Of a stretch of 14,733 nt of DNA, positions 1 through 8,047 are shown one piece after another (positions within the stretch are counted from its first letter, which is position 1; each line of letters begins with the position of its first letter). The position numbers were made by a program, and so were the translations under genes. The stretch is from DATKIY01 sp035543875 (lineage in GTDB: Bacteria; Actinomycetota; Actinomycetes; JAHEKZ01), in the NCBI GenBank assembly GCA_035543875.1, contig DATKIY010000065.1, positions 1-14,733 of the forward strand, given 5' to 3'. The notes beneath the pieces were generated by a model, which ran no database searches, was not told the origin of the DNA, and was given only the letters and a program-made list of their open reading frames with translations.

Positions 1-16
1 ACAGGAAGTAACAGTC

Positions 17-84
17 GCATGCCAGCACCCGTGCACTGGCTGCAGTAGAAGCCTCGACTGGAGCTGGCTCAGCCTCTGGCATGC
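17..84. repeat. 9-bp inverted repeat across the 3' end of the first gene
   Basis: GCATGCCAG (17-25) is perfectly inverted as CTGGCATGC (76-84), with 50 bases between the arms. One arm lies in the last codons of the large secreted-protein gene and the other lies downstream of its stop. A smaller, weak hairpin (CCAG 22-25 with CTGG 36-39) sits in the same stretch. This could help end the minus-strand transcript, but the loop is long and no T-run follows, so chance is a fair alternative. Confidence 0.25.
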
Positions 85-2006
85 AAGGTGGCGGTGGAAC
101 TTAGCCCTGACTTGAGTCGGACAGTCTCTTCGCAGACCACGCGAATGCGGAACGTGCCGCTCACATGCGCCGTGATGCGCCAGTCGAATCCGCCCTGCCG
201 ATTGGTGGTGTCGGTGATAAACGACACCCAGTGGCCCTGCGGGTCCCTGACGAGTGCATCGACTCGGATGCCTTGCTCGCGGGACTCGATGTGCCCATAG
301 AGGTGGGTGGGCCGATCGACGTGGATGCGGCTGTCGCTGAGGTGTGCCACCACCACACGATGCACCTTTGACGGAGCTGCAGCGGACGTTTTCGGTGCCA
401 TCAGCGGATTGCCAGCGAACTCGACTCGGTACTTTGCGTTTGTTCGGGCCGTATGGTGAAACAGGAAGGCACCATCGGCATTTGTTAAGTCGTTGCCCAC
501 CAACCGCCAATGCGTCGACACTGCGCTCAGCTGGTAAAGGGCAACATCTTGACCTGCGGCGGTCTTTTGGTATTGGTCGCGCAGAGCGCCAGATACATCC
601 AGCCTGCGGCCGTAGTTCGTCTCGGTCGGCGTCACATGCACGCTGAGCTGGCTCGGTCCGGAACCGTCGAACTGACCGAAATCGGGCACGGTGGGCAAGC
701 CGCCCTGCGCGTCGAACGCGACGGCACCCAAATGGGCAACATCGTCCAACCCTGTCCCGCAATTGTGCTGGTACCGCCCAGCAAACCGTGTCACAGCACC
801 CGTACCGGGATCGAACTCAATCTCATCAATCTGGAATGACGAGTACGACTCCGAACAATTGTGGCCGTCGAAGGCCAGGGCGAAACCCGCATGCGAGGCG
901 TCTTGGTTTGGGTACAGCTGCGCTGCCAGGTAAGTGCCGCCGGCGGTAAGGGTTTCGCCCTGGGGAGCCGCAAAGGTTGCGTTGACGTGGTGGTCCCACG
1001 ACCTTCCCGTAACCGTCACCGCGGTCGCGTCCCCAGTGGCGTGGAAGGTCGACTGCCACCCAAATTGGACCTCTTTGGTCGGGTCCTGGCTGCCACTGGC
1101 GTTAGTCGTCACCTGATGCCAATCGGTAGCACCAACGACGTCCCCCGACAGCGCAATATTGGCCGAGATGTCACCACCGATCACCAGAGTGCCCGCGTAG
1201 TCGCCAATTACGTCTGGCGTAAATGTCAGCATGATTTTGCACGAGCTACCAGCCGCCAACAAAGCCCCAGCGCAGGTCTCCGAATCGATGGTGAACGGAA
1301 AATCAACCGAATCGGCCGGGACGCTGTCAGCGGCAACTTGGATATTTGACAGCTGCATCGAGCTCGATCCGGCAGTGACACGCACGGGAACCGTCTTGCC
1401 TGATGCACCCAGTTCCTGCGACGGCCAATCGACATTCCAAGGCACCACGTGCGCTGGGGCAGCTAGCGCGTCCTCGCCGAACACAACCTCGCCGAAAATC
1501 GGAGGCGAATTCTTGAATTCGCAGTGCTGAACGAACGAGAGTGACAGCTTGGTCAGATCGGTTCCTGAGAACTCGATGTCGCGCACCGTGAACTCGCCAA
1601 AAGCCTTGTTGCATCCACGGCCATCACCAGCGACGTCGATTCCAGGGCTGACATCGTCACGAAATGACGCGCGCGTGGCGTTCGTGTAGGTCCCAACAGC
1701 CAGCGGCTCACCGCGAACGGAGGCAAAAGTCAGAAAGAACCAGTCTCCATTTGCGCCGTCCACGATCATTTCAATCATGTCGTTCTCGGCAGTCATAACA
1801 TTCCCGCCGATGTCATCTACCGGCTCGCTGTACGCGTAGTTGTTCCCCTGGCCGATGGAGTCGCCCGTGGTGCTGTACATCGTGACGAACGTCTGCGTGT
1901 CAACGGCAGCCTCACTTGGCAGGGCAGCTGCGATGATGCCAGCGGACGCGAGGGTAGCCGCGAGTGAGCAAACCAGGATTCGCCGAACTGTAGACCACGC
2001 CGACAC
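69..2006 (-). CDS. Large secreted multi-domain beta-sandwich (Ig-like) protein
   Basis: 645 aa, GTG start preceded by GAGGAG at 5-nt spacing. Residues 1-34 form a Sec signal peptide ending SEAA before VDTQ. The mature part seems to be all beta. Two diverged copies of a ~120-aa module (about 38-176 and 313-432) share a G-x-x-C segment, an F-x-(V/I)-x-(D/E)-I-E-F strand and a Q-H-x(0-1)-C segment. Each copy therefore carries a Cys pair (C132/C162 and C384/C416) that could form a disulfide. Between them, about 200-291, is an ASPM/SPD-2/Hydin-like Ig fold (choice-of-anchor D type) with C245 and C256. The C-terminus (about 452-548 and 549-645) looks like two further Ig or carboxypeptidase-regulatory-like sandwiches. 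No LPXTG, PEP-CTERM or membrane anchor is seen, so it is probably released or held non-covalently. No catalytic motif is recognised. A surface adhesion or matrix role is inference only. Confidence 0.85.
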   Translation of the reverse strand: MSAWSTVRRILVCSLAATLASAGIIAAALPSEAAVDTQTFVTMYSTTGDSIGQGNNYAYSEPVDDIGGNVMTAENDMIEMIVDGANGDWFFLTFASVRGEPLAVGTYTNATRASFRDDVSPGIDVAGDGRGCNKAFGEFTVRDIEFSGTDLTKLSLSFVQHCEFKNSPPIFGEVVFGEDALAAPAHVVPWNVDWPSQELGASGKTVPVRVTAGSSSMQLSNIQVAADSVPADSVDFPFTIDSETCAGALLAAGSSCKIMLTFTPDVIGDYAGTLVIGGDISANIALSGDVVGATDWHQVTTNASGSQDPTKEVQFGWQSTFHATGDATAVTVTGRSWDHHVNATFAAPQGETLTAGGTYLAAQLYPNQDASHAGFALAFDGHNCSESYSSFQIDEIEFDPGTGAVTRFAGRYQHNCGTGLDDVAHLGAVAFDAQGGLPTVPDFGQFDGSGPSQLSVHVTPTETNYGRRLDVSGALRDQYQKTAAGQDVALYQLSAVSTHWRLVGNDLTNADGAFLFHHTARTNAKYRVEFAGNPLMAPKTSAAAPSKVHRVVVAHLSDSRIHVDRPTHLYGHIESREQGIRVDALVRDPQGHWVSFITDTTNRQGGFDWRITAHVSGTFRIRVVCEETVRLKSGLSSTATLHARG

Positions 2007-2036
2007 ACGGACTCCTCGAATCGATGAAAGTCCGTG
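2006..2036 (-). promoter_or_regulatory. Hairpin overlapping the ribosome binding site and start codon
   Basis: CACGGACT (2006-2013) and AGTCCGTG (2029-2036) form a perfect 8-bp stem with a 15-nt loop. In the mRNA of the large secreted-protein gene, the ribosome binding site GAGGAG (2017-2012) lies across the loop and stem base. The stem ends on the first G of the GTG start. Such a hairpin could dampen or control initiation. The structure is seen in the sequence; the regulatory role is inference. Confidence 0.35.
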
Positions 2037-2104
2037 GAGTCTAAAGGATCATGGTGCTGTAACCGCATGGATCGCCCAAGCACCACTCGATGGGCCGAAC
2101 GAAC

Positions 2105-2989
2105 TCAATCCGCTAGGACCTCAACCAGCCAGCGCTCACACTCTGTGAACAAGGTCGGGTTCGTCTCCATCGTGTAGTACGCCAGGGCGATCAGGCTCTG
2201 CGACAGCACCCACCCTCGGGCACGCGCCCAAGTGGCATCGTCAACCGAAAGGGCGCTTCGGAGTGTTCCGCGCGCGGAGGCTGGAAGCAGTTTCCACGCC
2301 ACCATGACATCGCACGCCGGATCACCCACAGCCATCGTGCCGAAGTCCAGCACTCCGCTGAACCTTCCCCGCTGCACGAGCATGTTTCGCGAGTCGAGGT
2401 CCCCATGAATCCACACCGGTGAGTCCGTCCACTCCGGCACTTCGAGCGCTAGCTCCCAGATAGCCGTGACAGCCCCGACTTCGATCGAATCACCGAGCGT
2501 CGCCATCGCCTGGTGCATCCACTCGTCTCTTTCCGCGATCGGTCCACCTCGTCCATCTGGAGGTGGACCCCCGGCTGGATCAATGCGCTCCAACGCAGCG
2601 ATGAACGCAGCCAGGTCGAGTGCCGCTTGGTGAGGGTCGGTGATGCGGTCGATCATTGCCGTCTCCCCCTCAAGCCAGCGACAAACCGTCCAGTTCCACG
2701 GGTATTCGTCAGTTGGTTCACCCAGGGCGATCGGTTCAGGAATTGCCAGGGGCAACAGCGGCGCAAGCTTGGGCAGCCAACGGTGTTCCGCAACCGGCGA
2801 GTCGCTCGCACTTTCAATGCGCGGAAGTCGGACTGCCAGGTTTGCACCCAAGCGATAAACGGCGTTGTCCGTTCCAGCTGGCTCAACACGGTCGATGGGT
2901 AGGTCAGCCCACTCAGCGAATTGCCCAGCAATCAATCGACGCACTAGCTCAGCATCGATGTCGAACTCGTCGGCGTACATCTTGCCCAA
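2105..2989 (-). CDS. Aminoglycoside phosphotransferase (APH) family kinase-like protein
   Basis: 294 aa, the usual length for the APH/choline-kinase fold, cytoplasmic. The C-terminal lobe shows the Brenner-type catalytic loop H-G-D-L-D-S-R-N (195-202, catalytic D197 and N202) and the metal-binding D-F-G (215-217), followed by G-D-P-A-C-D (222-227). The N-lobe has T-D-N-A-V-Y-R-L (about 40-47) and A-V-R-L-P-R, where an Arg stands at the place of the usual ATP-binding Lys. That is common in this chromosomal subfamily. The family transfers phosphate from ATP to a small-molecule hydroxyl; the substrate here is unknown, and resistance should not be assumed. Start choice is uncertain: the TTG at 2989 has GAGAGGGG about 7 nt upstream, while the ATG at 2980 (M-Y-A-D-E-F) would match how many relatives begin but has a poor binding site. 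It stands alone, 88 bp downstream of the lipoprotein gene on the same strand. Confidence 0.85.
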   Translation of the reverse strand: MGKMYADEFDIDAELVRRLIAGQFAEWADLPIDRVEPAGTDNAVYRLGANLAVRLPRIESASDSPVAEHRWLPKLAPLLPLAIPEPIALGEPTDEYPWNWTVCRWLEGETAMIDRITDPHQAALDLAAFIAALERIDPAGGPPPDGRGGPIAERDEWMHQAMATLGDSIEVGAVTAIWELALEVPEWTDSPVWIHGDLDSRNMLVQRGRFSGVLDFGTMAVGDPACDVMVAWKLLPASARGTLRSALSVDDATWARARGWVLSQSLIALAYYTMETNPTLFTECERWLVEVLAD

Positions 2990-3077
2990 AGCTGAACCCC
3001 TCTCGGCGGGGCTCCAGTCTGGTCACTTGCAAGAATGGGAACAAACCGGTTTGCAACGCGTAACTGGGCCCGAGCTG

Positions 3078-3611
3078 TCACTGAACCATGGTCCAGCCGG
3101 GCACCTTGATTTCGGCTGACGCAAGCGCTCTTCGAAGGTCGGGTTGCATAGCGCCGCATATGCCGTACGGAATGTGCACGTGATAGACCCCATCTGGTGT
3201 CGTGGCGAGCACACCAAGATGCCAAGAGTGCCGATGTAAGAGGATCGCTGGGCATCCCAGTGGTTGCGGAGTTATGTCTTTGGCACTGAGCTGCTCCATC
3301 ACCTGTTGGAAATGGGCGCCGTCGCTTCTGAGGGTGTACCGGCTCCGCTGGTCGCCCTTGTGCTCGCATATGAGCAAGCTGGTCACTGAATTGAAGGGCA
3401 CCATCCGCCGAATCGACGCCTGACCACTGAGCTCGGAGCAACTCAGCGACTCGACCGGCAAGCCGTGGAGTGTTTCGCCCTTTGGTGCGGGTGGAGTGGT
3501 TACGGAGTCTCTCACCTCGGGGCGACCGGTAATGGTCGAATCAATGCAACCGCTGAGGGTTAACACGACGCCAACCAGCACAACTAGGTACCGAGAGCCC
3601 CTCACGTGCAT
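3078..3611 (-). CDS. Small Cys-containing lipoprotein of unknown function
   Basis: 177 aa from the ATG at 3611. The frame stays open to 3881, but the longer form would push the signal sequence to the interior and overlap the divergent gene. Residues 1-22 are a lipoprotein signal: R-G-S-R, a hydrophobic core and the lipobox L-S-G-C with acylated C22. The mature part is a short Pro/Thr-rich linker (about 35-47) followed by a compact domain with four cysteines (C58, C82, C120, C152), consistent with two disulfides outside the membrane. I recognise no family. The ribosome binding site is weak (a GTTGAG-like stretch), and a GTG two codons downstream is a possible alternative start. It is divergent from the secreted-protein gene at 3876 and could be co-transcribed with the kinase gene downstream. 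Confidence 0.7.
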   Translation of the reverse strand: MHVRGSRYLVVLVGVVLTLSGCIDSTITGRPEVRDSVTTPPAPKGETLHGLPVESLSCSELSGQASIRRMVPFNSVTSLLICEHKGDQRSRYTLRSDGAHFQQVMEQLSAKDITPQPLGCPAILLHRHSWHLGVLATTPDGVYHVHIPYGICGAMQPDLRRALASAEIKVPGWTMVQ

Positions 3612-3630
3612 GTGACGGCACTCAACCACA

Positions 3631-3643
3631 CCTGGTTCCCAGG
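3631..3643. promoter_or_regulatory. Short inverted repeat upstream of the lipoprotein gene
   Basis: CCTGG-TTC-CCAGG is a perfect 5-bp inverted repeat with a 3-base centre. It lies 20 bp upstream of the lipoprotein start, in the 264-bp region between two divergent genes. It could be a protein-binding site or a small 5'-UTR hairpin. The evidence is weak because of its short length. Confidence 0.2.
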
Positions 3644-3813
3644 AGCCGACTAGGCAGATCGAGTGTCGAGCGCACGCCCGATCGTGGTCATTGTTGGCGT
3701 CGACGGGAGCCGAAATCCGGGAGGTGGAACAAATCATTGTCGTGAACTGGCGCTTGGAACCAGTTGCCGGTAGCGACTGTGCGGTCACAAACCGTAAGAC
3801 ATTTGCGTACTCA

Positions 3814-3843
3814 TTGACCGCCAACCCGGAATGCCGACAGGAT
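3814..3843 (+). promoter_or_regulatory. Candidate sigma70-type promoter of the secreted-protein gene
   Basis: TTGACC (3814-3819) is a good -35 box, followed after 18 bp by CAGGAT (3838-3843). The latter is a weak -10 box, though similar forms occur in actinobacteria. Transcription would begin near 3850, leaving a leader of about 25 nt with the GGGAG ribosome binding site (3866-3870) before the ATG at 3876. Confidence 0.35.
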
Positions 3844-3875
3844 CGGCAGTCTAGGGGGCCGAACCGGGAGAGCTC

Positions 3876-4724
3876 ATGCACACCAAGGTTCTGTTAGTCG
3901 CCGCAACTTCGAGCGCACTCATGCTGGGACCAACAACACCTCTATTCGCGGGAGCCGACGTCACCGCGCCATCCCTAGCAGTGCCGCCGTACGCCAAGTT
4001 CGTCGTGGGGCAGCAGCTGAGCACCGGCGACCTGGGGGATGTTCGTGAGCGTGTGTCATGGGAAGCAGCTGACGATCCGGGCGGTGTCGGTCTTGAGGAC
4101 ATCCGAGTGTGGGATAGGTACACGGAGGACGCCACTTGGAATCGACGCCTCGTGTACCGCGGCCTCGGAATGAGTACAGAGGTTGTGGGTAGAAGTAACT
4201 CCATCTTCACGTGCAGCGGCTACCGCCAGCAGTACTTCCAAGTCACTGCCCGTGACTTCGCCGGAAACTCATCCACCGACAAGACAGGTGCCACACCGCG
4301 CACTGTCGACCAAACCGGTATCTACCTTCCGTGGAGCGACGTTAACTCCCAACGGGACTTTGACGTAGTTAGGTCAGGCAACTGGGACACGTCCAACTTC
4401 GACGGGTGGATCAACGGCACAACCTGGAAGACAAGGCAAGAGGGAGCATCAGTGTCTTACACGCGCACCTACGAGAAGGGACAGGCCGTGGGTCTCGTGA
4501 TGCCGACAGGACCAGAGCGAGGAGAGGCTGACATATTCGTCGACAACACATACAAGACCACGATTGACACGAACAGCCCATCGAATGTGCACCGAGTTTT
4601 GACTTTCCAGACGAAGATGCCCGCAGGCAGCCACACATTGAAAATCGTTAATCGGGCGACTGTCGGCCATCCAAAAATTGACATCGACGCCGTCGTTTAC
4701 AACATCTACGGACGAGGTTGCTGA
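3876..4724 (+). CDS. Secreted two-domain protein (Ig-like plus carbohydrate-binding-like domain)
   Basis: 282 aa; ATG preceded by GGGAG at 5-nt spacing. Residues 1-27 are a signal peptide with likely cleavage after F-A-G-A. Residues about 28-145 resemble the Ig/FN3-like domain of secreted actinobacterial proteins: T-A-P-S-L near the start, then S-W-E-A-A-D-D-P-G-G-V-G, and Q-V-T-A-R-D-F-A-G-N-S at the end. Residues about 160-278 match a beta-sandwich module I recognise from many actinobacterial exoproteins, with V-G-L-V-M-P-T-G-P-E-R-G, then A-D-I-F-V-D, then H-T-L-K-I-V-N and G-H-P-K-I-D-I-D-A. That module is often appended to larger enzymes and is thought to bind ligands or sugars; here it has no catalytic partner. 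The protein ends in G-C, and C113 is the only other mature Cys, so a disulfide between them is possible. The gene ends 35 bp from the convergent helicase gene. Confidence 0.85.
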   Translation: MHTKVLLVAATSSALMLGPTTPLFAGADVTAPSLAVPPYAKFVVGQQLSTGDLGDVRERVSWEAADDPGGVGLEDIRVWDRYTEDATWNRRLVYRGLGMSTEVVGRSNSIFTCSGYRQQYFQVTARDFAGNSSTDKTGATPRTVDQTGIYLPWSDVNSQRDFDVVRSGNWDTSNFDGWINGTTWKTRQEGASVSYTRTYEKGQAVGLVMPTGPERGEADIFVDNTYKTTIDTNSPSNVHRVLTFQTKMPAGSHTLKIVNRATVGHPKIDIDAVVYNIYGRGC

Positions 4725-4759
4725 AGCGCCTTGACTCAGACACGTTCATAGCTTCTCCA

Positions 4760-7700
4760 TCAGTTCGACACGTTCACCCGCGCGATCTCCGCGAAGCGGC
4801 ACAGTGCGTTGACTCGGCGGAGTTGTTCAGGTGAGTTCACGGCGGCGTCGAGAAGCGCCTCAGAGCACACCACGACGGCCAGCGCCTTCGCCCGGCTGAG
4901 CGCCACATTGAACCTGTGTAGGTCGTACAGGAACTCAACGCCACGTGGCGCGTCCTCGGCACTGGAACTAGTCATCGAGTAGATGACGACGGGCGCTTGT
5001 TGCCCTTGGAACTTGTCGACGGTCCCAACACGAGCATCGTCCGGCAAACGTCGCTGGATTTCTCCGACTTGACTGTTGAACGGCGCGACAACCATCACGT
5101 CAGTTGCGGTCAGCGGGGTCCGGTTGCCCTCATGGTCAACAAAGTCCTTGCCGATCAGCCCACGCCAAAGCTGCTCAACCCGATCTGCCTCTTCGACGGA
5201 GCGGGCCGCGTTGGCTGTGTGCTCAACAGTCACCAAGCGCAACCCATTGCCCGCAAGCTCGCCCTCGCCCAAGATCTCGTGGCGCTCTCTCTCAGGGGCA
5301 GACTCAAGCCGTCCCTCATAAGCCATCTCGGAGACAAACGACGTGATATCTGGGTGCATACGATAAGTAAGATCGAGAAAGATGCCGCGGTCGTCTGGGA
5401 TCGTGTCGTGCCCATCCAAAAGATGCTCCAGCGCCGAGACGCCGGAGCCGTCGGGATGCTGGCCTTGCGAAGGCTGGGCCAGCTGTTGTGGATCACCGAG
5501 CAAAACCATCGACGACGAGGCCGGCGCAATCGCGACCGCGTTTGCCAGAGAGAACTGTCCGGCCTCGTCCACCACTAACACGTCTACCGAGTCGCGCATC
5601 ATCTCGTGCGCCCAAAGCCACGCCGTCCCGGCAAGTAATTGTGTTTCTCCCGATTCAAGTGCGCCACGTGCCGCGTCATTCGAGCCAACAACGGCAACCT
5701 CGTCGACGCCACAGTGCTCGTCCACACCGCATTTCTGGACTCCAGGACGACCCACGGCGCGCAGCAGGTTGCCAATGACCGCGTGTGAAGGTGCCGTGAT
5801 ACCGACTCGCTTGCCGTCGTCTAGCAACTGACGAATCAGTTCGGCACCACTCCTGCTCTTGCCGCTTCCGGGAGGTCCTTGCACGGCCAACACGGTGCCG
5901 TTAAGCCCCCTCCCGACCCCCACGACTGCGGCCTGAGCGTTTCCACCCCCCCGATTGACCAACCCCTCCGGTACGCGTCGCTCGAGCATGGACAACACCA
6001 GCGGATGTGGGTGGCCGTCGAGCAATGCCTGCGCACTGGTAGCGATCGACTTACTCAGCACTTCGGTGCCAACCGGTCCGGGGGGTCCAAATCCGCGCGA
6101 CCGTTTGGGATCGTCCTTGCGCTTCACGACGATGTATCCCGCGGTCGGTTCAAGCTCGACCACCGTGCCCGCGGACTCGTGATCTTGAGCGTCGTGGACC
6201 GTCTTGCCGAGTTTCACCTTCGTGTCCTGCGGAGAGAATTCATATCGCCACAAGCGGCTCTGCTTTTCTTTACCCACCTCTTGCGGAGCCGACAACGGTC
6301 CGAGCGCCGAGCCGTCGTACTCATACTCCTCCTCCAAGAGCTCCTCAAGTCGAAAGAACTCCCACCATGCCGGCCGGTTCTCGCGTCGATGCCACTGCAC
6401 GAGGTCCGCGACGAGCTGATATCCAGCCATCTGAAGATTCGACGCAAGAGCTAGCTCCGCCCGTTCCAGGTCAGAGATGACCTCCTCAGGAATTGGCACA
6501 TCCTCTGGGCGGGTCAGCGGGCCGTGCTGTACGGCCAGCTCAGTGCGGCGCGCTTCGAGCCAGGCATGAAGGTCGCGCGTCGAGCGCACGTCATCTCGGT
6601 TGTACGCCTCAATCTGGTCGAGAATTGCCTGATCGGGTTCGACGAGCCATCGCTCGTAGGCGATTACGCTAGACAGGGCATCCGCGACCTCCTCGTTCTG
6701 ATTCCGCTCGCCCGCCCAGTAGAACGCCTCCATTTTCTTGATGGAGTACGACGACTTGCTGACCCGCATTCCTTGCCTCACGACCGAGTAGAGGTCGACG
6801 AATCTCTCGCCGCGCAGCAACCGATCCAACTCGGACTCGCGGACACCATGGCGACTGGTTAACCGTTTCAGCGCGGTTACTTCGTACGGTGCGTAGTGGT
6901 AGACGTGCATTCCGGAATGCCGATGCCATTGGGCGAGTAGACGGTTGACGAGATCAATCGTGAGCTGACGTTCCTCGTCGATGCTGTGTGCCCAGATGGG
7001 CGTGAACTGACCCTGCATATCCCCCAGCCCTGCGAGATATTCGCGGCCCCTGCCGTCTTCAGCGAATGGGTCGCCCTCAAAGTCAAGGTAGAGGTCGCCG
7101 ACGTCAGGAGCGGGTAGACGCTGGAGTCCGACGCGTTCCTCTGGTGGCAACAGCAAGTACGACGGCTGGCCGGTGGCCCGCTCCTTAGCCTGCTCGGCGG
7201 CTTGCTGAACCATCCGCTCACGTGACGCCAAGCCAATCTGGGGCGGCAATTCGGCGGCGGATCTTTGTCCTAGCTCCTTGAGAGTGGAGATGCCATGCTG
7301 GCGCAGAAGTGCACGATGGTCGTTGCGCATGAACGCGACGAGGTTCAGGTCATCGGTTTTCTGCCAGAGCACCGAACATGACGAGATCCATCGGCACTGG
7401 CCACAGTGGGCTACCCGAACCGGTTCTGTGTCTATTGGGTTCTCGACGAAGTCTCGCAGCCGGCCACGAGCCCGATGCGTGAATGAGGAGACGTCTACCA
7501 GCCTCCACTCGTGTGTTTCATTGTCGCCGGTCACGACATAGATGCGGTCAGGCTGGATACCTTGAAGCTGCGCCAGCCGATCTGCGTAAATCGACATCTG
7601 GAGAAGCGCGGCAACTTTGAGTCGCCGAGCGAGTTTGGTGTCAGCGACCTCGTAGGACCAGTTTCCAAAGTTGGACGGGCGCTCTACGCGCAGTAGGAAG

Positions 7701-8047
7701 TCCGCTTGCCCGCCCCACATACCGTCGAAGAAAGTACCCTGGTAAACCACGTCGACGCCCGACTTCATTGCTTCGACAGTCTGCTCTTCCGCCAAGCTTC
7801 GACCTTCAGCGTCAAACCTCGTGGGAATCTCGACAACTGAACGACCCTCAGACCTGAGGAACTCAAGGTAGTCACGTTCGTGTTCGAGTCCCTTTTGGAA
7901 GATGAGTTGCAACTCGTCGTCATCCGCCACCGGCTTGGTCCGAGTTCCACCGACAACCGCAAGATCGAGGGTCGTCAGGTGCCGGCAAGCTAGATGCTTT
8001 GTGAGGTCAGTCGGACTCAGCGCCAGCTGACCACCAAGGCGTTGCAC
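4760..8047 (-). CDS. TM0106-type RecB-like nuclease / DEDD exonuclease / SF1 helicase fusion
   Basis: 1095 aa, cytoplasmic, with three enzymatic parts. (1) RecB-like nuclease, about 10-230: G-x-x-x-H (H56), G-Q-A-D (D116) and D136-x-K138 form the active site. C21 with C215, C218 and C224 gives the one-plus-three Cys pattern of the 4Fe-4S cluster in AddB/Dna2/Cas4-like nucleases. (2) RNase H-like DEDD exonuclease, about 315-500: L-D-F-E-G-D (D322, E324), H-Y-A-P-Y-E, F-V-D-L (D418) and Y-N-R-D-D-V (D485). (3) DNA2/UPF1-like SF1 helicase, about 590-1075: a barrel-like insert (595-650), Walker A G-P-P-G-S-G-K-S (724-731), motif II D-E-A-G (827-830), G-D-P-Q-Q-L (851-856), Y-R-M-H-P (895-899), D-K-F-Q-G-Q (1011-1016) and N-V-A-L-S-R-A-K (1047-1054). 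All key residues are intact. Members are annotated as TM0106-family nucleases; no role is known to me, but DNA repair or defence against foreign DNA is plausible. It starts with GTG and stands alone. Confidence 0.93.
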   Translation of the reverse strand: MQRLGGQLALSPTDLTKHLACRHLTTLDLAVVGGTRTKPVADDDELQLIFQKGLEHERDYLEFLRSEGRSVVEIPTRFDAEGRSLAEEQTVEAMKSGVDVVYQGTFFDGMWGGQADFLLRVERPSNFGNWSYEVADTKLARRLKVAALLQMSIYADRLAQLQGIQPDRIYVVTGDNETHEWRLVDVSSFTHRARGRLRDFVENPIDTEPVRVAHCGQCRWISSCSVLWQKTDDLNLVAFMRNDHRALLRQHGISTLKELGQRSAAELPPQIGLASRERMVQQAAEQAKERATGQPSYLLLPPEERVGLQRLPAPDVGDLYLDFEGDPFAEDGRGREYLAGLGDMQGQFTPIWAHSIDEERQLTIDLVNRLLAQWHRHSGMHVYHYAPYEVTALKRLTSRHGVRESELDRLLRGERFVDLYSVVRQGMRVSKSSYSIKKMEAFYWAGERNQNEEVADALSSVIAYERWLVEPDQAILDQIEAYNRDDVRSTRDLHAWLEARRTELAVQHGPLTRPEDVPIPEEVISDLERAELALASNLQMAGYQLVADLVQWHRRENRPAWWEFFRLEELLEEEYEYDGSALGPLSAPQEVGKEKQSRLWRYEFSPQDTKVKLGKTVHDAQDHESAGTVVELEPTAGYIVVKRKDDPKRSRGFGPPGPVGTEVLSKSIATSAQALLDGHPHPLVLSMLERRVPEGLVNRGGGNAQAAVVGVGRGLNGTVLAVQGPPGSGKSRSGAELIRQLLDDGKRVGITAPSHAVIGNLLRAVGRPGVQKCGVDEHCGVDEVAVVGSNDAARGALESGETQLLAGTAWLWAHEMMRDSVDVLVVDEAGQFSLANAVAIAPASSSMVLLGDPQQLAQPSQGQHPDGSGVSALEHLLDGHDTIPDDRGIFLDLTYRMHPDITSFVSEMAYEGRLESAPERERHEILGEGELAGNGLRLVTVEHTANAARSVEEADRVEQLWRGLIGKDFVDHEGNRTPLTATDVMVVAPFNSQVGEIQRRLPDDARVGTVDKFQGQQAPVVIYSMTSSSAEDAPRGVEFLYDLHRFNVALSRAKALAVVVCSEALLDAAVNSPEQLRRVNALCRFAEIARVNVSN

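Noticed and set aside
861..1349. 162-codon open frame antisense to the large secreted-protein gene
   Set aside because: A shadow frame of a clearly coding strand; Arg/Val/Gly-rich, with no signal peptide, motif or start signal.
3612..3881. 90-residue N-terminal extension of the lipoprotein frame
   Set aside because: It would place the lipoprotein signal internally and overlap the divergent gene and its promoter; the ATG at 3611 gives a standard lipoprotein.
4739..4776. Direct repeat GACACGTTCA (4739-4748 and 4767-4776) at the convergent junction
   Set aside because: Only 10 bp in two copies, one within the coding end of the helicase gene; no terminator or attachment-site structure goes with it.
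4997..5578. 193-codon open frame antisense to the helicase domain
   Set aside because: The opposite strand encodes conserved helicase motifs III-VI here; the antisense frame has no protein-like features.
5879..6454. 191-codon open frame antisense to the middle of the helicase-nuclease
   Set aside because: Overlaps the Walker A and linker coding region and shows no independent coding evidence.
4760..8047. Interpretation of this locus as a multi-gene anti-phage island
   Set aside because: Only the helicase-nuclease would fit; the neighbours are secreted proteins, with no effector, toxin, methylase-restriction pair, integrase or CRISPR-associated gene.
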